DNA from: Variovorax boronicumulans
GTDB lineage: Bacteria > Pseudomonadota > Gammaproteobacteria > Burkholderiales > Burkholderiaceae_C
Direction: 5' to 3'
Assembly: GCF_007677875.1 (NCBI RefSeq)
Contig: NZ_VEDO01000004.1
Span: 124,001 to 188,000 of the forward strand
DNA length: 64,000 nucleotides
A program made the position numbers and the translations under genes. The notes under the pieces were generated by a model, which saw nothing but the letters and a program-made list of their open reading frames with translations, did no database searches and was not told the DNA's origin. Below are positions 47,601 to 58,500 of this stretch, piece after piece (position 1 is the stretch's first letter; every line of letters starts with the position of its first letter).

Positions 47601-48517
47601 GCCTTCTTGCCCCCTGCGTTCATGGCCACGTTGCCGCCGATGCACGAGGCTTCGGCCGAGGTCGGGTCGACGGCGAACACGTAGCCGCCGCGCTCGGCCG
47701 CATCGGCCACGCGCTGCGTGACCACGCCGGCGCCCGTCCAGATGGTCGGCACCGGATGGTCCACGCCCGGCAGGGCGACCAGCTCGACCTCGGTCATGGC
47801 CTCGAGCTTTTCGGTGTTGATGACCGCGCTCCTCCAGGAGAGCGGGATGGCGCCACCCGTGTAGCCGGTGCCGCCGCCGCGCGGGATGATGGTCAGGCCC
47901 AGTTCGATGCAGGCCGCGACCATGCCGGCCATCTCGGCCTCGGTGTCGGGCGTCAGCACCACGAAGGGGTATTCCACGCGCCAGTCGGTCGCGTCGGTCA
48001 CGTGCGACACGCGGGCCATGCCGTCGAACTTGATGTTGTCCTTGGCGGTGAGCTTTTGCAGCGCGCGGCGTGCGCGCCGGCGCAGCGTGGCGATCTCGGC
48101 GAAGTCGGCGTCGAAGCGGGCCACGGCCTGGCGCGCGACTTCCAGCAGCTCACCGACCAGCGCATCGCGTGCAGGGTCGGCCTGCGGTGTGCGGCGCTCC
48201 TCGGCGGCGGCCAGCCGGTGCTGCAGCGCCTGCACCAGCAGCGCGCGCCGCTTGGGGTTGTCCAGCAGGTCGTCCTGCAGGTAGGGGTTGCGCTGCACGA
48301 CCCAGATGTCGCCCAGCACTTCGTAGAGCATGCGGGCGGAGCGGCCGGTCCGGCGCTCACCGCGCAGCGTCTGCACCAGCTCCCAGGCGCGCGCACCCAG
48401 CAAGCGCACCACGATCTCGCGGTCGGAGAAGGAAGTGTAGTTGTAGGGGATCTCGCGCAGGCGCTGCTGGTCCTCTGCGGGCGTCAGCAGCTGGTTCAGG
48501 GTGTTCGGGGCGTTCAT
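44666..48517 (-). CDS. FAD-linked oxidase / iron-sulfur dehydrogenase fusion (DUF3683, GlcD+GlcF-like)
   Basis: 1283 residues. Domains in order: DUF3683 N-terminal helical region ([16 protein letters not shown], to about 180); FAD_binding_4 (about 183-320; [17 protein letters not shown]); FAD-oxidase C-terminal domain with [15 protein letters not shown] and [10 protein letters not shown]; two 4Fe-4S clusters ([11 protein letters not shown] and [11 protein letters not shown]); and two CCG domains ([44 protein letters not shown]). This joins flavin and iron-sulfur subunits of the D-lactate/glycolate dehydrogenase type into one chain, passing electrons to the quinone pool. The exact 2-hydroxyacid is unknown. 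It is divergent from ugpB. Confidence 0.92.
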   Translation of the reverse strand: MNAPNTLNQLLTPAEDQQRLREIPYNYTSFSDREIVVRLLGARAWELVQTLRGERRTGRSARMLYEVLGDIWVVQRNPYLQDDLLDNPKRRALLVQALQHRLAAAEERRTPQADPARDALVGELLEVARQAVARFDADFAEIATLRRRARRALQKLTAKDNIKFDGMARVSHVTDATDWRVEYPFVVLTPDTEAEMAGMVAACIELGLTIIPRGGGTGYTGGAIPLSWRSAVINTEKLEAMTEVELVALPGVDHPVPTIWTGAGVVTQRVADAAERGGYVFAVDPTSAEASCIGGNVAMNAGGKKAVLWGTALDNLASWRMVTPQAQWLEVTRLNHNLGKIHDVELASFQLDYFEADGKTPVRSERLDIPGRIFRKEGLGKDVTDKFLSGLPGIQKEGCDGLITSARWIVHRMPAHTRTVCLEFFGNAKDAVPSIVEIKDFMFAEQKRSGVLLAGLEHLDDRYLKAVGYATKSKSHGAGLPKMVLFGDIAGDDADAVARVTSEVVRIANSRSGEGFIAISAEARKKFWLDRKRTAAISRHTNAFKINEDVVIPLPRMAEYTDGIERINIELSLRNKIALADALIDFFGGGKLPLGKEDDASEIASAELLEDRVAQALALLREVRMQWQGWLHDVDALFPHLQDHSLRASWKTQIRAPLQTLFPGAAFRPLLAECNAIHQRVLKGRVWVALHMHAGDGNVHTNIPVNSDNYAMLQTAHEAVARIMVLARSLDGVISGEHGIGITKLEFLTEEEVAPFADYKRRVDPEGRFNKGKLLRDPSLPADLTNAYTPSFGLMGHESLILQQSDIGAIADSVKDCLRCGKCKPVCATHVPRANLLYSPRNKILATSLLIEAFLYEEQTRRGVSIKHWAEFEDVADHCTVCHKCLTPCPVKIDFGDVTMNMRNLLRKMGKKSFRPGNAAAMLMLNATNPQTIKFMRTAMVDVGFKAQRLASDVLHGLAKKQTAAPPATVGTAPLKEQVIHFVNKKMPGGLPKRSARALLDIEDKDYVPIIRNPEATSTDSEAVFYFPGCGSERLFSQVGLATQAMLWHAGVQTVLPPGYLCCGYPQRGSGQFDKAEKIITDNRVLFHRVANTLNYLDIKTVVVSCGTCFDQLQGYQFDKIFPGCRIVDIHEFLLEKGVTLGEAGAYLYHDPCHTPMKQQEPMKTVKALLGDGVTRSERCCGESGTLGVTRPDISTQIRFRKEEELRKNEAALRAQGAQGDLKILTSCPSCLQGLSRYQNDLQSGLLEADYIVVEMARKILGEDWMQTYVADANRGGIERVLV

Positions 48518-48631
48518 CGAGGGGTCGTGCTGGAGCCGCCGGCCCTGTGCAGGCGGGCGTGGATGTTACCGCAGCGCAACAATCGGCGCCCTGATCCGTG
48601 CAGCCCATGGAAAGCCCGCATGGGCGCATGA

Positions 48632-48660
48632 CAGTCACTGCGCTTAAATCGTTTTGTCAC
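48632..48660 (+). promoter_or_regulatory. Candidate PhoB box upstream of ugpB
   Basis: Three 11-base-periodic units: CAGTCAC (48632-48638), CTTAAAT (48643-48649) and TTGTCAC (48654-48660). The outer two match the PhoB half-site (CTGTCAC) at six of seven positions. Ten bases after the last unit is TAGCCT, a weak -10, the spacing used at PhoB-activated promoters. In E. coli ugp is in the Pho regulon. By eye only. Confidence 0.4.
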
Positions 48661-48704
48661 ATGGCGGGACTAGCCTGCCGCCTTTCCTTTATTTCGGAGC
48701 ATCC

Positions 48705-50012
48705 ATGAAGAAGACCTTTGCCCTGGCAGCCCTGGCCGCAGCGGCGTTCACGCTGCCGGCCCAGGCCCAGACCGAGATCCAGTGGTGGCACGCCATGAGC
48801 GGGCCACTGGGCGAATGGGTCAACGATCTGGCCAAGCAGTTCAACGCGAGCCAGAGCGAGTACAAGGTCGTGCCGACCTACAAGGGCCAGTACGACGAGA
48901 CGCTGACGGCCGGCGTCGCCGCCTTTCGCGCAGGCAATGCGCCGCACATCCTGCAGGTCTTCGAGGTGGGCACCGCGACCATGATGGCCTCCAAGGGCGT
49001 GATCAAGCCGGTCGGCGAGATCATGAAGGAGTCGGGTGCCAAGTTCGACCAGAACGCCTACATCTCCGCTGTCGCCGGTTACTACACCGCGCCCAACGGC
49101 CAAATGCTGAGCTTCCCGTTCAACAGCTCCACCACCATCTTCTATTACAACAAGGACGCCTTCAAAGCGGCGGGCCTGGACCCGAACAAGGCGCCGTCCA
49201 CCTGGCCCGAGGTCGTGGCCGCCGCCGCCAAGCTCAAGGCCAGCGGCCACAAGTGCCCCTTCACCACGAGTTGGGTCAGCTGGACGCAGCTGGAGAGTTT
49301 CTCGGCCTGGCACAACACGCTGTACGCCACGCTCAACAACGGTTTTGGCGGCACGGCCACGCGCCTGGCGTTCAACTCGCCGCTGCATGTGCGCCACTTC
49401 GAGAACCTGGCCAACATGTCCCAGCAGGGCTTGTTCGTCTACAAGGGCCGCAACAACACGCCCGACGCCTCTTTCCCCTCGGGTGAGTGCGCGATGATGA
49501 CGGGCTCCTCGGGGCTGTACGCGCGCGTCGCCAAGGACGCCAAGTTCGCGTATGGGCTTGCGCCATTGCCGTACTACCCGGATGTCGCAGGCGCACCGCA
49601 GAACACCGTGATCGGCGGCGCCAGCCTGTGGGCCATTGGCGGCAAGAAGCCGGCCGAGTACAAGGGGGTGGCGGCGTTCTTCAGCTTCCTGTCCAACGCC
49701 GAGGTGCAGTCCGCCAGCCACAAGCGCACGGGCTACCTGCCCGTCACGATGGCGGCCTACGAGCTGACCGAGAAGTCGGGCTTCTACAAGCAGAACCCGG
49801 GCACCGACGTGGCCGTCACCCAGATGATCCGCAAGACGACCGACAAGTCGCGCGGCATCCGCCTCGGAAACTTCCTGCAGATCCGCACGATCGTGGACGA
49901 GGAAGCCGAGCAGATCTGGAGCGGCAAGCAGAGCGCCAAGCAGGCGCTGGACAACGCCGTCAAGCGCGGCAACGAACAGCTCGAGCGGTTCGAGCGCGCG
50001 AACAAGGGCTGA
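48705..50012 (+). CDS. ugpB: Glycerol-3-phosphate ABC transporter, substrate-binding protein
   Basis: 435 residues from the ATG at 48705, with GGAG seven bases upstream; the frame is open upstream but lacks a signal. Sec signal peptide [20 protein letters not shown], cut near residue 22. Class D/F solute-binding protein: [21 protein letters not shown] at the mature start, [22 protein letters not shown] later, with the UgpB-type [14 protein letters not shown]. It binds sn-glycerol 3-phosphate and glycerophosphodiesters in the periplasm. First gene of ugpBAECQ. Confidence 0.93.
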   Translation: MKKTFALAALAAAAFTLPAQAQTEIQWWHAMSGPLGEWVNDLAKQFNASQSEYKVVPTYKGQYDETLTAGVAAFRAGNAPHILQVFEVGTATMMASKGVIKPVGEIMKESGAKFDQNAYISAVAGYYTAPNGQMLSFPFNSSTTIFYYNKDAFKAAGLDPNKAPSTWPEVVAAAAKLKASGHKCPFTTSWVSWTQLESFSAWHNTLYATLNNGFGGTATRLAFNSPLHVRHFENLANMSQQGLFVYKGRNNTPDASFPSGECAMMTGSSGLYARVAKDAKFAYGLAPLPYYPDVAGAPQNTVIGGASLWAIGGKKPAEYKGVAAFFSFLSNAEVQSASHKRTGYLPVTMAAYELTEKSGFYKQNPGTDVAVTQMIRKTTDKSRGIRLGNFLQIRTIVDEEAEQIWSGKQSAKQALDNAVKRGNEQLERFERANKG

Positions 50013-50085
50013 GCGGGCCGCTACACTCGCCGGCCGCGGCGCAGGGGGCGCCGCGGCCAACCCGTTTCTCGAAGACGACGACTCC

Positions 50086-50967
50086 ATGGAAAAACGCGTG
50101 CTGTTCCGCTCGGCCTGGCTGCCCTGGCTGCTGATAGCGCCGCAGATGGTGGTCGTGCTGGTGTTCTTCTTCTGGCCGGCCAGCCAGGCCATCGTGCAGT
50201 CGCTGCAGACCGAGGACGCCTTCGGCACCTCCACGGTCTGGGTCGGGCTGGACAACTTCGTCCACCTCTTTCAGGACGCTGCCTACCTGCAGTCCTTCAA
50301 GGTCACGGCGCTGTTCTCGGTGCTTGTGGCCGGGCTGGGCATCGCGGTGTCGCTGGTGCTGGCCGTGTTCGCCGACCGCATCCTGCGCGGCGCGCTGGTC
50401 TACAAGACCTTCCTGATCATTCCCTACGCCGTCGCGCCGGCCGTGGCCGGCGTGCTGTGGGTGTTCATGTTCTCGCCCAGCATCGGCATCGTGGCCTACG
50501 GGCTGCGCGGCCTGGGCTACGACTGGAACCATCTGCTGAACTCCGGCCATGCGCTCACGCTGATCGTGGTGGCCGCGGTCTGGAAGCAGATCTCCTACAA
50601 CTTCCTGTTCTTTCTGGCGGGGCTGCAGTCCATCCCCAAGGCGTTGATCGAGGCGGCCGCCATCGACGGTGCCGGCCCGGTGCGCCGCTTCCTCTCCATC
50701 CAGTTGCCTCTGCTGTCGCCCACCACGTTCTTCCTCCTGGTCATCAACGTGGTCTACGCCTTCTTCGACACCTTCGCCATCGTGCACGCGACGACCGAGG
50801 GCGGCCCTGGCCGCGACACTTCCATCCTGGTCTACAAGGTCTGGCACGACGGCTTCAAGGCGCTGGACCTGGGTGGCTCGGCCGCGCAGTCGGTGGTGCT
50901 GATGGCCATCGTCGTGGTGCTGACCGTCATCCAGTTCCGCTATGTCGAGAAGAAAGTGAACTACTAG
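50086..50967 (+). CDS. ugpA: Glycerol-3-phosphate ABC transporter, permease UgpA
   Basis: 293 residues, six transmembrane helices ([23 protein letters not shown] first). The EAA loop that docks on the ATPase is [22 protein letters not shown]. Typical UgpA text includes [19 protein letters not shown]-like [16 protein letters not shown]. Forms the heterodimeric channel with UgpE. One base separates its stop from the ugpE start. Confidence 0.95.
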   Translation: MEKRVLFRSAWLPWLLIAPQMVVVLVFFFWPASQAIVQSLQTEDAFGTSTVWVGLDNFVHLFQDAAYLQSFKVTALFSVLVAGLGIAVSLVLAVFADRILRGALVYKTFLIIPYAVAPAVAGVLWVFMFSPSIGIVAYGLRGLGYDWNHLLNSGHALTLIVVAAVWKQISYNFLFFLAGLQSIPKALIEAAAIDGAGPVRRFLSIQLPLLSPTTFFLLVINVVYAFFDTFAIVHATTEGGPGRDTSILVYKVWHDGFKALDLGGSAAQSVVLMAIVVVLTVIQFRYVEKKVNY

Positions 50968-50968
50968 C

Positions 50969-51820
50969 ATGGTGGAGCGCCGCCCCGTTCTGACGCTGCT
51001 GTCCCACCTGGTCCTGGTGCTGGGCATCCTGATCGTCGCCTTCCCGATCTACCTGGCCTTCGTGGCCTCCACGCACACGCGCGACGAGATCGTGCAGGTG
51101 CCCATGCCCATCACGCCGGGCGCGCACATGGTGGAGAACTACACCGCGGCGCTGACCGGCACCGGCTCGACCCAGGGCTCGGCTGCGCCGGTCGGCCGCA
51201 TGATGTGGGTGAGCCTGGTCACGGCGCTGGTCATCAGCCTCGGCAAGATCGCCATCTCGCTGCTGTCGGCCTTCGCCATCGTCTACTTCCGCTTTCCGTT
51301 CAAGAAGCTCGTCTTCTGGATGATCTTCATCACGTTGATGCTGCCGGTGGAGGTGCGCATCCTGCCCACCTACAAGGTCCTGTCGGACCTGAACATGCTC
51401 AACACCTACGCCGGGCTCACGGTGCCGCTGATCGCCTCGGCCACGGCCACCTTTTTGTTCCGGCAGTTTTTTCTGACCGTGCCCGATGAACTCGTGGAAG
51501 CGGCGCGCATCGACGGCGCCGGGCCCATGCGCTTCTTCAAGGACGTGCTGGTGCCGCTGTCGCAGACCTCGATTGCCGCGCTGTTCGTGATCCAGTTCAT
51601 CTACGGCTGGAACCAGTACCTGTGGCCGCTCCTGGCCACGACGACCGAAGACATGTACCCCATCGTCATCGGCATCAAGCGCATGATCGCCAGCGGCGAC
51701 GCGGCGACCGACTGGAACATCATCATGGCCACGGCCATTCTGGCCATGCTGCCGCCGGCGCTGGTCGTGGTGCTGATGCAGAAGTGGTTCGTCAAGGGCC
51801 TGGTCGATACCGAGAAGTAA
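50969..51820 (+). CDS. ugpE: Glycerol-3-phosphate ABC transporter, permease UgpE
   Basis: 283 residues, six transmembrane helices ([25 protein letters not shown] first, quoted in part). EAA loop [21 protein letters not shown]. UgpE markers: [19 protein letters not shown] and [20 protein letters not shown]. Second membrane subunit. It starts one base after ugpA and ends six bases before ugpC. Confidence 0.95.
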   Translation: MVERRPVLTLLSHLVLVLGILIVAFPIYLAFVASTHTRDEIVQVPMPITPGAHMVENYTAALTGTGSTQGSAAPVGRMMWVSLVTALVISLGKIAISLLSAFAIVYFRFPFKKLVFWMIFITLMLPVEVRILPTYKVLSDLNMLNTYAGLTVPLIASATATFLFRQFFLTVPDELVEAARIDGAGPMRFFKDVLVPLSQTSIAALFVIQFIYGWNQYLWPLLATTTEDMYPIVIGIKRMIASGDAATDWNIIMATAILAMLPPALVVVLMQKWFVKGLVDTEK

Positions 51821-51826
51821 GAACAC

Positions 51827-52887
<1,061 letters not shown>

Positions 52888-52888
<1 letters not shown>

Positions 52889-53628
52889 TGGCCAAGCCCT
52901 GGCCTTATCCCGGCTGGGTCGCGCACCGCGGCGCTGGCAAGCTGGCGCCCGAGAACACGCTGGCTGCGTTCCGTCTGGGCGCTGCGCACGGCTGGCGCAT
53001 GTTCGAGTGCGACGTGAAGCTCAGCGCCGACGGCGTGCCCTTCCTGCTGCACGATGCAACGCTGGAGCGCACCACCAACGGCCAGGGCCAGGCCGGCGAC
53101 AAGCCCTGGGGCGAGCTCGCACGGCTGGACGCCGGCGGCTGGCATTCGCGTGCTTACGCGGGCGAGCCGCTGCCCACGCTGGAAGGCATCGCACGTTTCT
53201 GCCTGGCCAACGGCCTGCTGCTCAACATCGAGATCAAGCCCACGCCGGGTGCCGAGGCCGCCACTGGCGCGGCCGTGGCGGATGCCGCGGCGGCACTGTG
53301 GGCCGGCCAGCCCGTACAGCCACTGCTCACCTCGTTCCAGGTGGCGTCCTTGCAGGCAGCCCAGGCGGCCCAGCCGGGGCTGCCGCGCGGGCTGCTGCTC
53401 GATGGGTTGACGCCAGACTGGGCGCAGACGGCCGCCCGCCTGGGCTGCCAGGTGCTGGTCTGCAGGCACAGCCTGTGGACGGCCGGCCTGGTCCAGCAGG
53501 CCCAGGATGCGGGTTTGCGGGTGGCCAGCTACACCGTCAACGACGAGGCCGAGGCACAGCGCCTGCGCGCGCTCGGTGAGCACACTGTGATCACCGACCG
53601 CGTCGATCTGTTCGCTCCCACGCGCTAA
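52888..53628 (+). CDS. ugpQ: Glycerophosphodiester phosphodiesterase UgpQ
   Basis: 246 residues from the ATG at 52888 overlapping the ugpC stop by one base; a GTG one codon earlier is possible. No signal peptide, so cytoplasmic. GDPD motifs: VAHRGAGKLAPENTLAAF (catalytic His, Arg and the first Glu), FECDVKLSADGVPFLLHDATLERTT in pieces (ECDVKLS, LHDATLERTTNG), and NIEIKPT. It hydrolyses imported glycerophosphodiesters such as glycerophosphocholine to glycerol 3-phosphate plus alcohol. Confidence 0.95.
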
Positions 53629-53802
53629 CCCGCACAGGCAGGTGTAACGGTAGAAAAGTGCGTGATAAATCGCGCAGTTTTCATGCCAAAGAACGTTTGA
53701 ATTTGTTATCGTCGTGCGCGGGTGCAGGAGTGTGTACTGGCGCATCGACAGATCGGGATCCATTCCGCTCGCATGCGCTCGCAGAGGAAAGGGTTCTCGC
53801 GC
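53629..53802 (+). promoter_or_regulatory. AT-rich leader of the phospholipase-NRPS-VTT operon
   Basis: 174 bases with no gene. The stretch 53640-53715 is notably AT-rich for this genome (TTGAATTTGTTATCG and GATAAATCG), so a promoter is likely here, but I cannot assign -35/-10 hexamers with confidence. No T-rich hairpin terminates ugpQ. Confidence 0.35.
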
Positions 53803-55578
53803 ATGGTCGCAGCAGAGAAGTTTCAGGCCCGGGCGTTGCAGGTGCTGCGAAGCAGCCGGATCTTCGGCCAACTCGACGAAGAGGTGCTGCACGACCTCGC
53901 GCGCTTCCTGGTGCGACAGGACGTGCCCGGCGGTCACCAGGTGCTGCGCGAGGGCGCGCCTTCGGACAGCATGCTGATCCTGCTCAGCGGCCGACTCCGC
54001 GTCTCGCGCACGAATCCGGACGGCAGCTTGCTGCTCTACAACGAGATCAGCGTGGGCGAGGGCGTGGGCGAGACCGGCATGATCCTGCAGCAGCCGCGCA
54101 CGGCCGACGTGACGGCGGTGCGCGACTCCACGCTGGCGGTGCTGCGCAGCGCCGATTTCGAAGCCTTGCTCAAGCTGCGGCCCCTGGCCGTGAACCGCGT
54201 CTTCTCGCAGGCCATCTACAACCACCTGCGCCATGGCGCCCAGGTGGCGCGGCGGGCGTTCGCGCAGTCCTTCGTGGTGGTGCCGTTGCACCTCGATGCA
54301 CAGGCCGGCGCCGTGGCGCGCGCCCTGACGGCCGCTTTCGCCAAGACCGGGCGCGCGCGGCATTTGCCGCCGCCGGCCAGCGGCGCCCAGGAGGAGAGCC
54401 AGGGCGACGCGCTGGACGAGCAGTTCGACCACCTGGTCTATGAGGCCGAGACGCGGGCCACCGAGTGGACGCGCCGTGCATTCCGCCAGGCCGACCAGGT
54501 CATCTACGTCGCCCGGGCCGACGGCACCCTGGCCGTCGGCGAGCTGGAGCAGCAGCTGGCGCGCGAGCCTGGTTACGCGCTCAAGCGCAAGCACCTGGTG
54601 GTCATGCATCCGGCCGACGCGCAGTCGCCGCACGAGGTGCGGCGCTGGCTCGCCGGCCGGGCCTGCGAGCGCGTCTACCCGCTGCGCGCCGAGCATGTCG
54701 AAGATTTCGCGCGGCTCGCGCGATTTTTGACGGGCAACGCCGTGGGCGTGGTGCTGGGCGGCGGCGGCGCCCGCGGTTATGCCCACCTGGGCATCCTGCG
54801 CGCGCTGCACGAAGCCGGCATCCCGATCGACATGGTGGGCGGCAACAGCATGGGCGCGCTGGTGGGGGCGCAATACGCCTGCGACGTACCGCTGGACGAG
54901 ATCATGCGCAACACCCAGGCCTTCGCGGCCGGCGGCGAACGGCTGACCGTGCCGCTGATCTCGCTGGTCTCGGGCTTCCGCGTCGAACGCGACCTGCGCA
55001 AGATGTTCGGCGAGCGCAGCGTCGACAGCCTGTGGCGCCCGTTCTTCGCGGCGGCCTGCAACCTGTCCAAGGGCCACACGACGGTGCAGGACACCGGGCC
55101 GCTGTGGAAGGCGGTCCTGGCCAGCAATTCCCCGGCCGGACTCTTCCCGCCCGTGCTGCACAAGGGCGACCTGCTGGTGGACGGGGCCATCCTGGAGAAC
55201 GTGCCGGTCGATGCCATGCGCATGCGCCTTGGCACGCCGCTGGAACGTCGGCGCGGCAACGGCACCATCATCGCCATCGACGTGGACGTGCAGGAAGACC
55301 TGGCCGTGGCACAGGATCTGGCTCGCCTGTCGCGGCGCAGCGCGCTCAAAGGCATGCTGGCCCGCAATCCCACGCAGCCCGGCATCGTCGAGATCCTGTA
55401 CCGGGCCGGCCACATCGGCGGCCTGCACCAGCGCGCCGCGACTGTCGCGCAGGCCGATCACTACCTAGAGCCGCCCGTGGCCGAATACTCGATGATGGAC
55501 CACAAGCGGGCGCCGGAGATCGTCGAGGCCGGCTACCGCTACGCCGTGGAGAGGATTGCGCAGTGGACGCGCCCGTAG
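53803..55578 (+). CDS. NTE-like patatin phospholipase with cyclic-nucleotide-binding domain
   Basis: 591 residues from the ATG at 53803 (AGGAAAGG lies about ten bases upstream; ATG 53773 and GTG 53722 are alternatives). Residues about 15-130 are a cNMP-binding beta-barrel (FGQLDEEVLHDLARFLVRQD, LRVSRTNPDGSLLLYNEISVGEGVGE in part). About 135-305 match the middle region of eukaryotic neuropathy target esterase (RQADQVIYVARADGT, VGELEQQL). The patatin domain follows the landmark LTGNAVGVVLGGGGARGYAHLG: oxyanion loop GGGGARG, nucleophile elbow GGNSMGAL, and catalytic Asp in VDGAILENVP. NTE enzymes deacylate phospholipids and lysophospholipids fully, leaving glycerophosphodiesters. The downstream synthetase begins inside its last codons. 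Confidence 0.88.
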   Translation: MVAAEKFQARALQVLRSSRIFGQLDEEVLHDLARFLVRQDVPGGHQVLREGAPSDSMLILLSGRLRVSRTNPDGSLLLYNEISVGEGVGETGMILQQPRTADVTAVRDSTLAVLRSADFEALLKLRPLAVNRVFSQAIYNHLRHGAQVARRAFAQSFVVVPLHLDAQAGAVARALTAAFAKTGRARHLPPPASGAQEESQGDALDEQFDHLVYEAETRATEWTRRAFRQADQVIYVARADGTLAVGELEQQLAREPGYALKRKHLVVMHPADAQSPHEVRRWLAGRACERVYPLRAEHVEDFARLARFLTGNAVGVVLGGGGARGYAHLGILRALHEAGIPIDMVGGNSMGALVGAQYACDVPLDEIMRNTQAFAAGGERLTVPLISLVSGFRVERDLRKMFGERSVDSLWRPFFAAACNLSKGHTTVQDTGPLWKAVLASNSPAGLFPPVLHKGDLLVDGAILENVPVDAMRMRLGTPLERRRGNGTIIAIDVDVQEDLAVAQDLARLSRRSALKGMLARNPTQPGIVEILYRAGHIGGLHQRAATVAQADHYLEPPVAEYSMMDHKRAPEIVEAGYRYAVERIAQWTRP

Positions 55579-58500
55579 CCCTTGCCGAACCGAACACCGA
55601 CAGCGAGACCAAGGACGCGCTGGCGCTGTCCCTGAGCCAGCGCGAGGTCTGGCTCGACCAGCGCGCCTGGCCCGGCAGCGCCCACTTGAACATCGGCGGC
55701 GGCGCCTTCCTGGTCGGCCTGCTCGACCTGGCCGTGTTCCGCCGCGCGCTCGCCCACCTGGTGGCCGAGAACGAGGCGCTGCGTCTGGCCCCGCTGCCCG
55801 ACGGCCGCCAGCACCTGCTCGCGCCGACCGAGGAACCGGCGCTGGAGGTGGTGGACCTGGGCGACGCCGAGGACCCCAAGGAAGCGATGCGCCGCTGGTG
55901 GCAGCAGCGCATGACCGAGCCCTTCGTGCTGGATGGCCGCTCGCCCTGGCGCTTCGCGCTGCTGCGCGCTTCCGACCAGCTGCACGGGCTCACCATCCAG
56001 TTCCACCACCTGGTCATGGACGGCTGGGGCACATCCCAGGTGATGCGCCGCTGGGCCGAGATCCACAACGCGCTGCTGGCCGGCGAGCCGCCGCCGCTGT
56101 CCTCGGTGCCGCACTACAGCACCTTCATCGCCGAGTCCAACGCCTACCGCAGTTCCGAGGGCTTCGAGCGCGACAAGCGCTACTGGCGTGAGCGCATCCC
56201 CGAACTGCCCACGCCCCTGATCGAGCGACGCTTCAGCCAGGCCCGACCCGACACGCTGCCGCCGGCCAGCCTGGCATTCCACCGTGTGCCGCGCGCCGAC
56301 TACGAACGCCTGCGCCGCCATGCGACCGAGCAGGGCCAGACAGTGTTCAACCTGGTGCTGGCCGCGCTGGTGCTGTACTTCGCACGCATCTGCGAGCGCA
56401 GCGACGTGATCGTCGGCGTCCCCAGCCTGAACCGCGGCGGGCGCCGCTACACCGACACGCTCGGCATGTTCGTCGGCGTGGTGCCGATCCGCATCGAACT
56501 CACGCCGCAGATGCCGGTGGCCGAGCTCATCGCCAACGTCGGCGCGTCCATGCGTGCAGCGCTGCGCCACCCACGCTACCCGATCAGTGAACTCGGCCGC
56601 GAGCTGCAGATGATCCGCGCCAACCGTGACGGCCTGTTCGACGTGCTGCTCTCGTTCGAGCGGCAGGACTACGCCGTTTCTTTCGGCGCGGCCCAGCTGG
56701 TCGAGTCGCGTCAGCTGTTCTCGGGCGTGGCGCGCTTTCCGTTGGGCGTGACGGTGTGCGAGTTCCATCCGACCCAGGACGTGGAGCTGGCCCTGGAGGC
56801 CAGCGCAGCCTGCTTCTCGGCCGGCGAAACCGAGCTCCTGGGCCGGCGGCTGTGGCATCTGGTCGAGGCCATCATGGCCACGCCGCCCGGCGCCAGCGTC
56901 GACAGCATCGAGTTGCTGCCGCCCGAGGAACGCTGGCACGTGGTGTCGGGCCAGCACAAGGACGTGGCCTGGCACCAGGTGGTGCTGCCCTTCGTCAACC
57001 TGTTCGAGTACCAGGCCGCGCTGCGGCCGGAAGCCGTGGCGCTGGTCTGGGAAGGTGGCAGCCTGGACTACCTGGCGCTGGACCGGCATGCCAACCGCCT
57101 GGCGCGCCAGCTCGTCGAGCGCGGCGCCGGTCGCGATGTCGTCGTCGCCATGGCGCTGGAGCGTTCGCCGGAACTGGTCGTGAGCCTGCTGGCCATCGCC
57201 AAGGCCGGCGCCGCCTTCCTGCCCCTGGACGTCGACGCGCCGCTGGCGCGCCTGGCGTCCATCCTGCAGGAGAGCGGGGCGGCCGCCCTGGTGATCCAGC
57301 CACGCCATGCCGACCGGCTGGGCGGCCTGCATGGCAACACGGTGGTGCTGGAGCCCCTGGGCGACGAGGTGTTCGACGTCAACGCGACCGACCTGCCGCC
57401 GCGCCGGCCGGCGGCCTCGGACCTGGCCTACGTGCTGTTCACTTCCGGCTCGACGGGGCGGCCCAAGGGCGTGGCCATCGAGCACGGCATGCTGTCGCGC
57501 CGGCTCATGTGGCTGTCGCGCGCCTGGGCGGTGGACGCGCGCGACCGCTCGGGCCAGGGCACGCAGGCCACTTTCGACCCCTCGCTGATCGAACTGCTGC
57601 TGCCGCTGATCCATGGCGCCAGTGTGGCGCTGCCGCCGCCGGGCCGGTTGCTGCCCGAGATGCTGGCCGATTTCGCGCTGCGCCATGGCGTGACCTTCAT
57701 GGCCTTCGTACCCTCCACGCTGGCGCGCTTCCTCGACGCCGCAGCCGGCCGCCCGGGCCTCAAGCTGCGCGTGGCCTGCTGCGGCGGCGAGGTGCTGCCG
57801 CCCGAGCTGGCCAGCCGCTTCATCGGCGTGACGGGCGGGCGCCTGTTCAACGTCTATGGGCCGACCGAGGCCACCATCTTCGCCACGGCCTGGGAGTGCG
57901 AGGCGCAGCGCAGCCATGCGGCGCTGCCGATCGGCCGGCCCATCGACGACACCCGCATCTACGTGCTGGACGCCGGCCTGCGGCCCTTGCCGCTGGGCGT
58001 GGCTGGTGAAATTTTCATCGGCGGCGCGGCCGTGGCGCGCGGCTACCTGCACCGGCCCGAGCTGGATGTGCAGGCCTTCGTGCCCGATCCCTTTCACGCC
58101 GGCGAGCGCATGTACCGCACCGGCGACCGTGGATGGCTGGCCAGCGACGGCCACCTGCATTTCGTCGGCCGGCTGGACCGGCAGGTCAAGCTGCGCGGCT
58201 ACCGCATCGAGCTCGGTGAAATCGAATCGGCCTTGTTGGCCATCGATGGCGTGGTGCAGGCCGCCGCGGCCTTGCGCGAACTGCGCGGTAAGCCCGCCAT
58301 CCATGCCTGGGCTCAGGCGCCAGGGCAGAGCGCCGAGCGCCTGCACGCGCTGCTGCGCGCGCGCCTGCCGGACTACATGCTGCCGGCCAGCATCACGCTG
58401 CTGCCCGAGTTGCCGTCCAGCGGCACCGGCAAGATCGACTACAAGCAGCTGCCGGATCCGGTGGCGCAGCCCAGCGCAGGCACGCGTGCCCCGGCGAACG

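Noticed and set aside
54465-55562. Upstream extension of the NRPS frame by 366 codons
   Set aside because: It lies inside the phospholipase gene, whose own frame carries the patatin motifs; the GTG at 55563 has a strong ribosome site and directly precedes the C domain.
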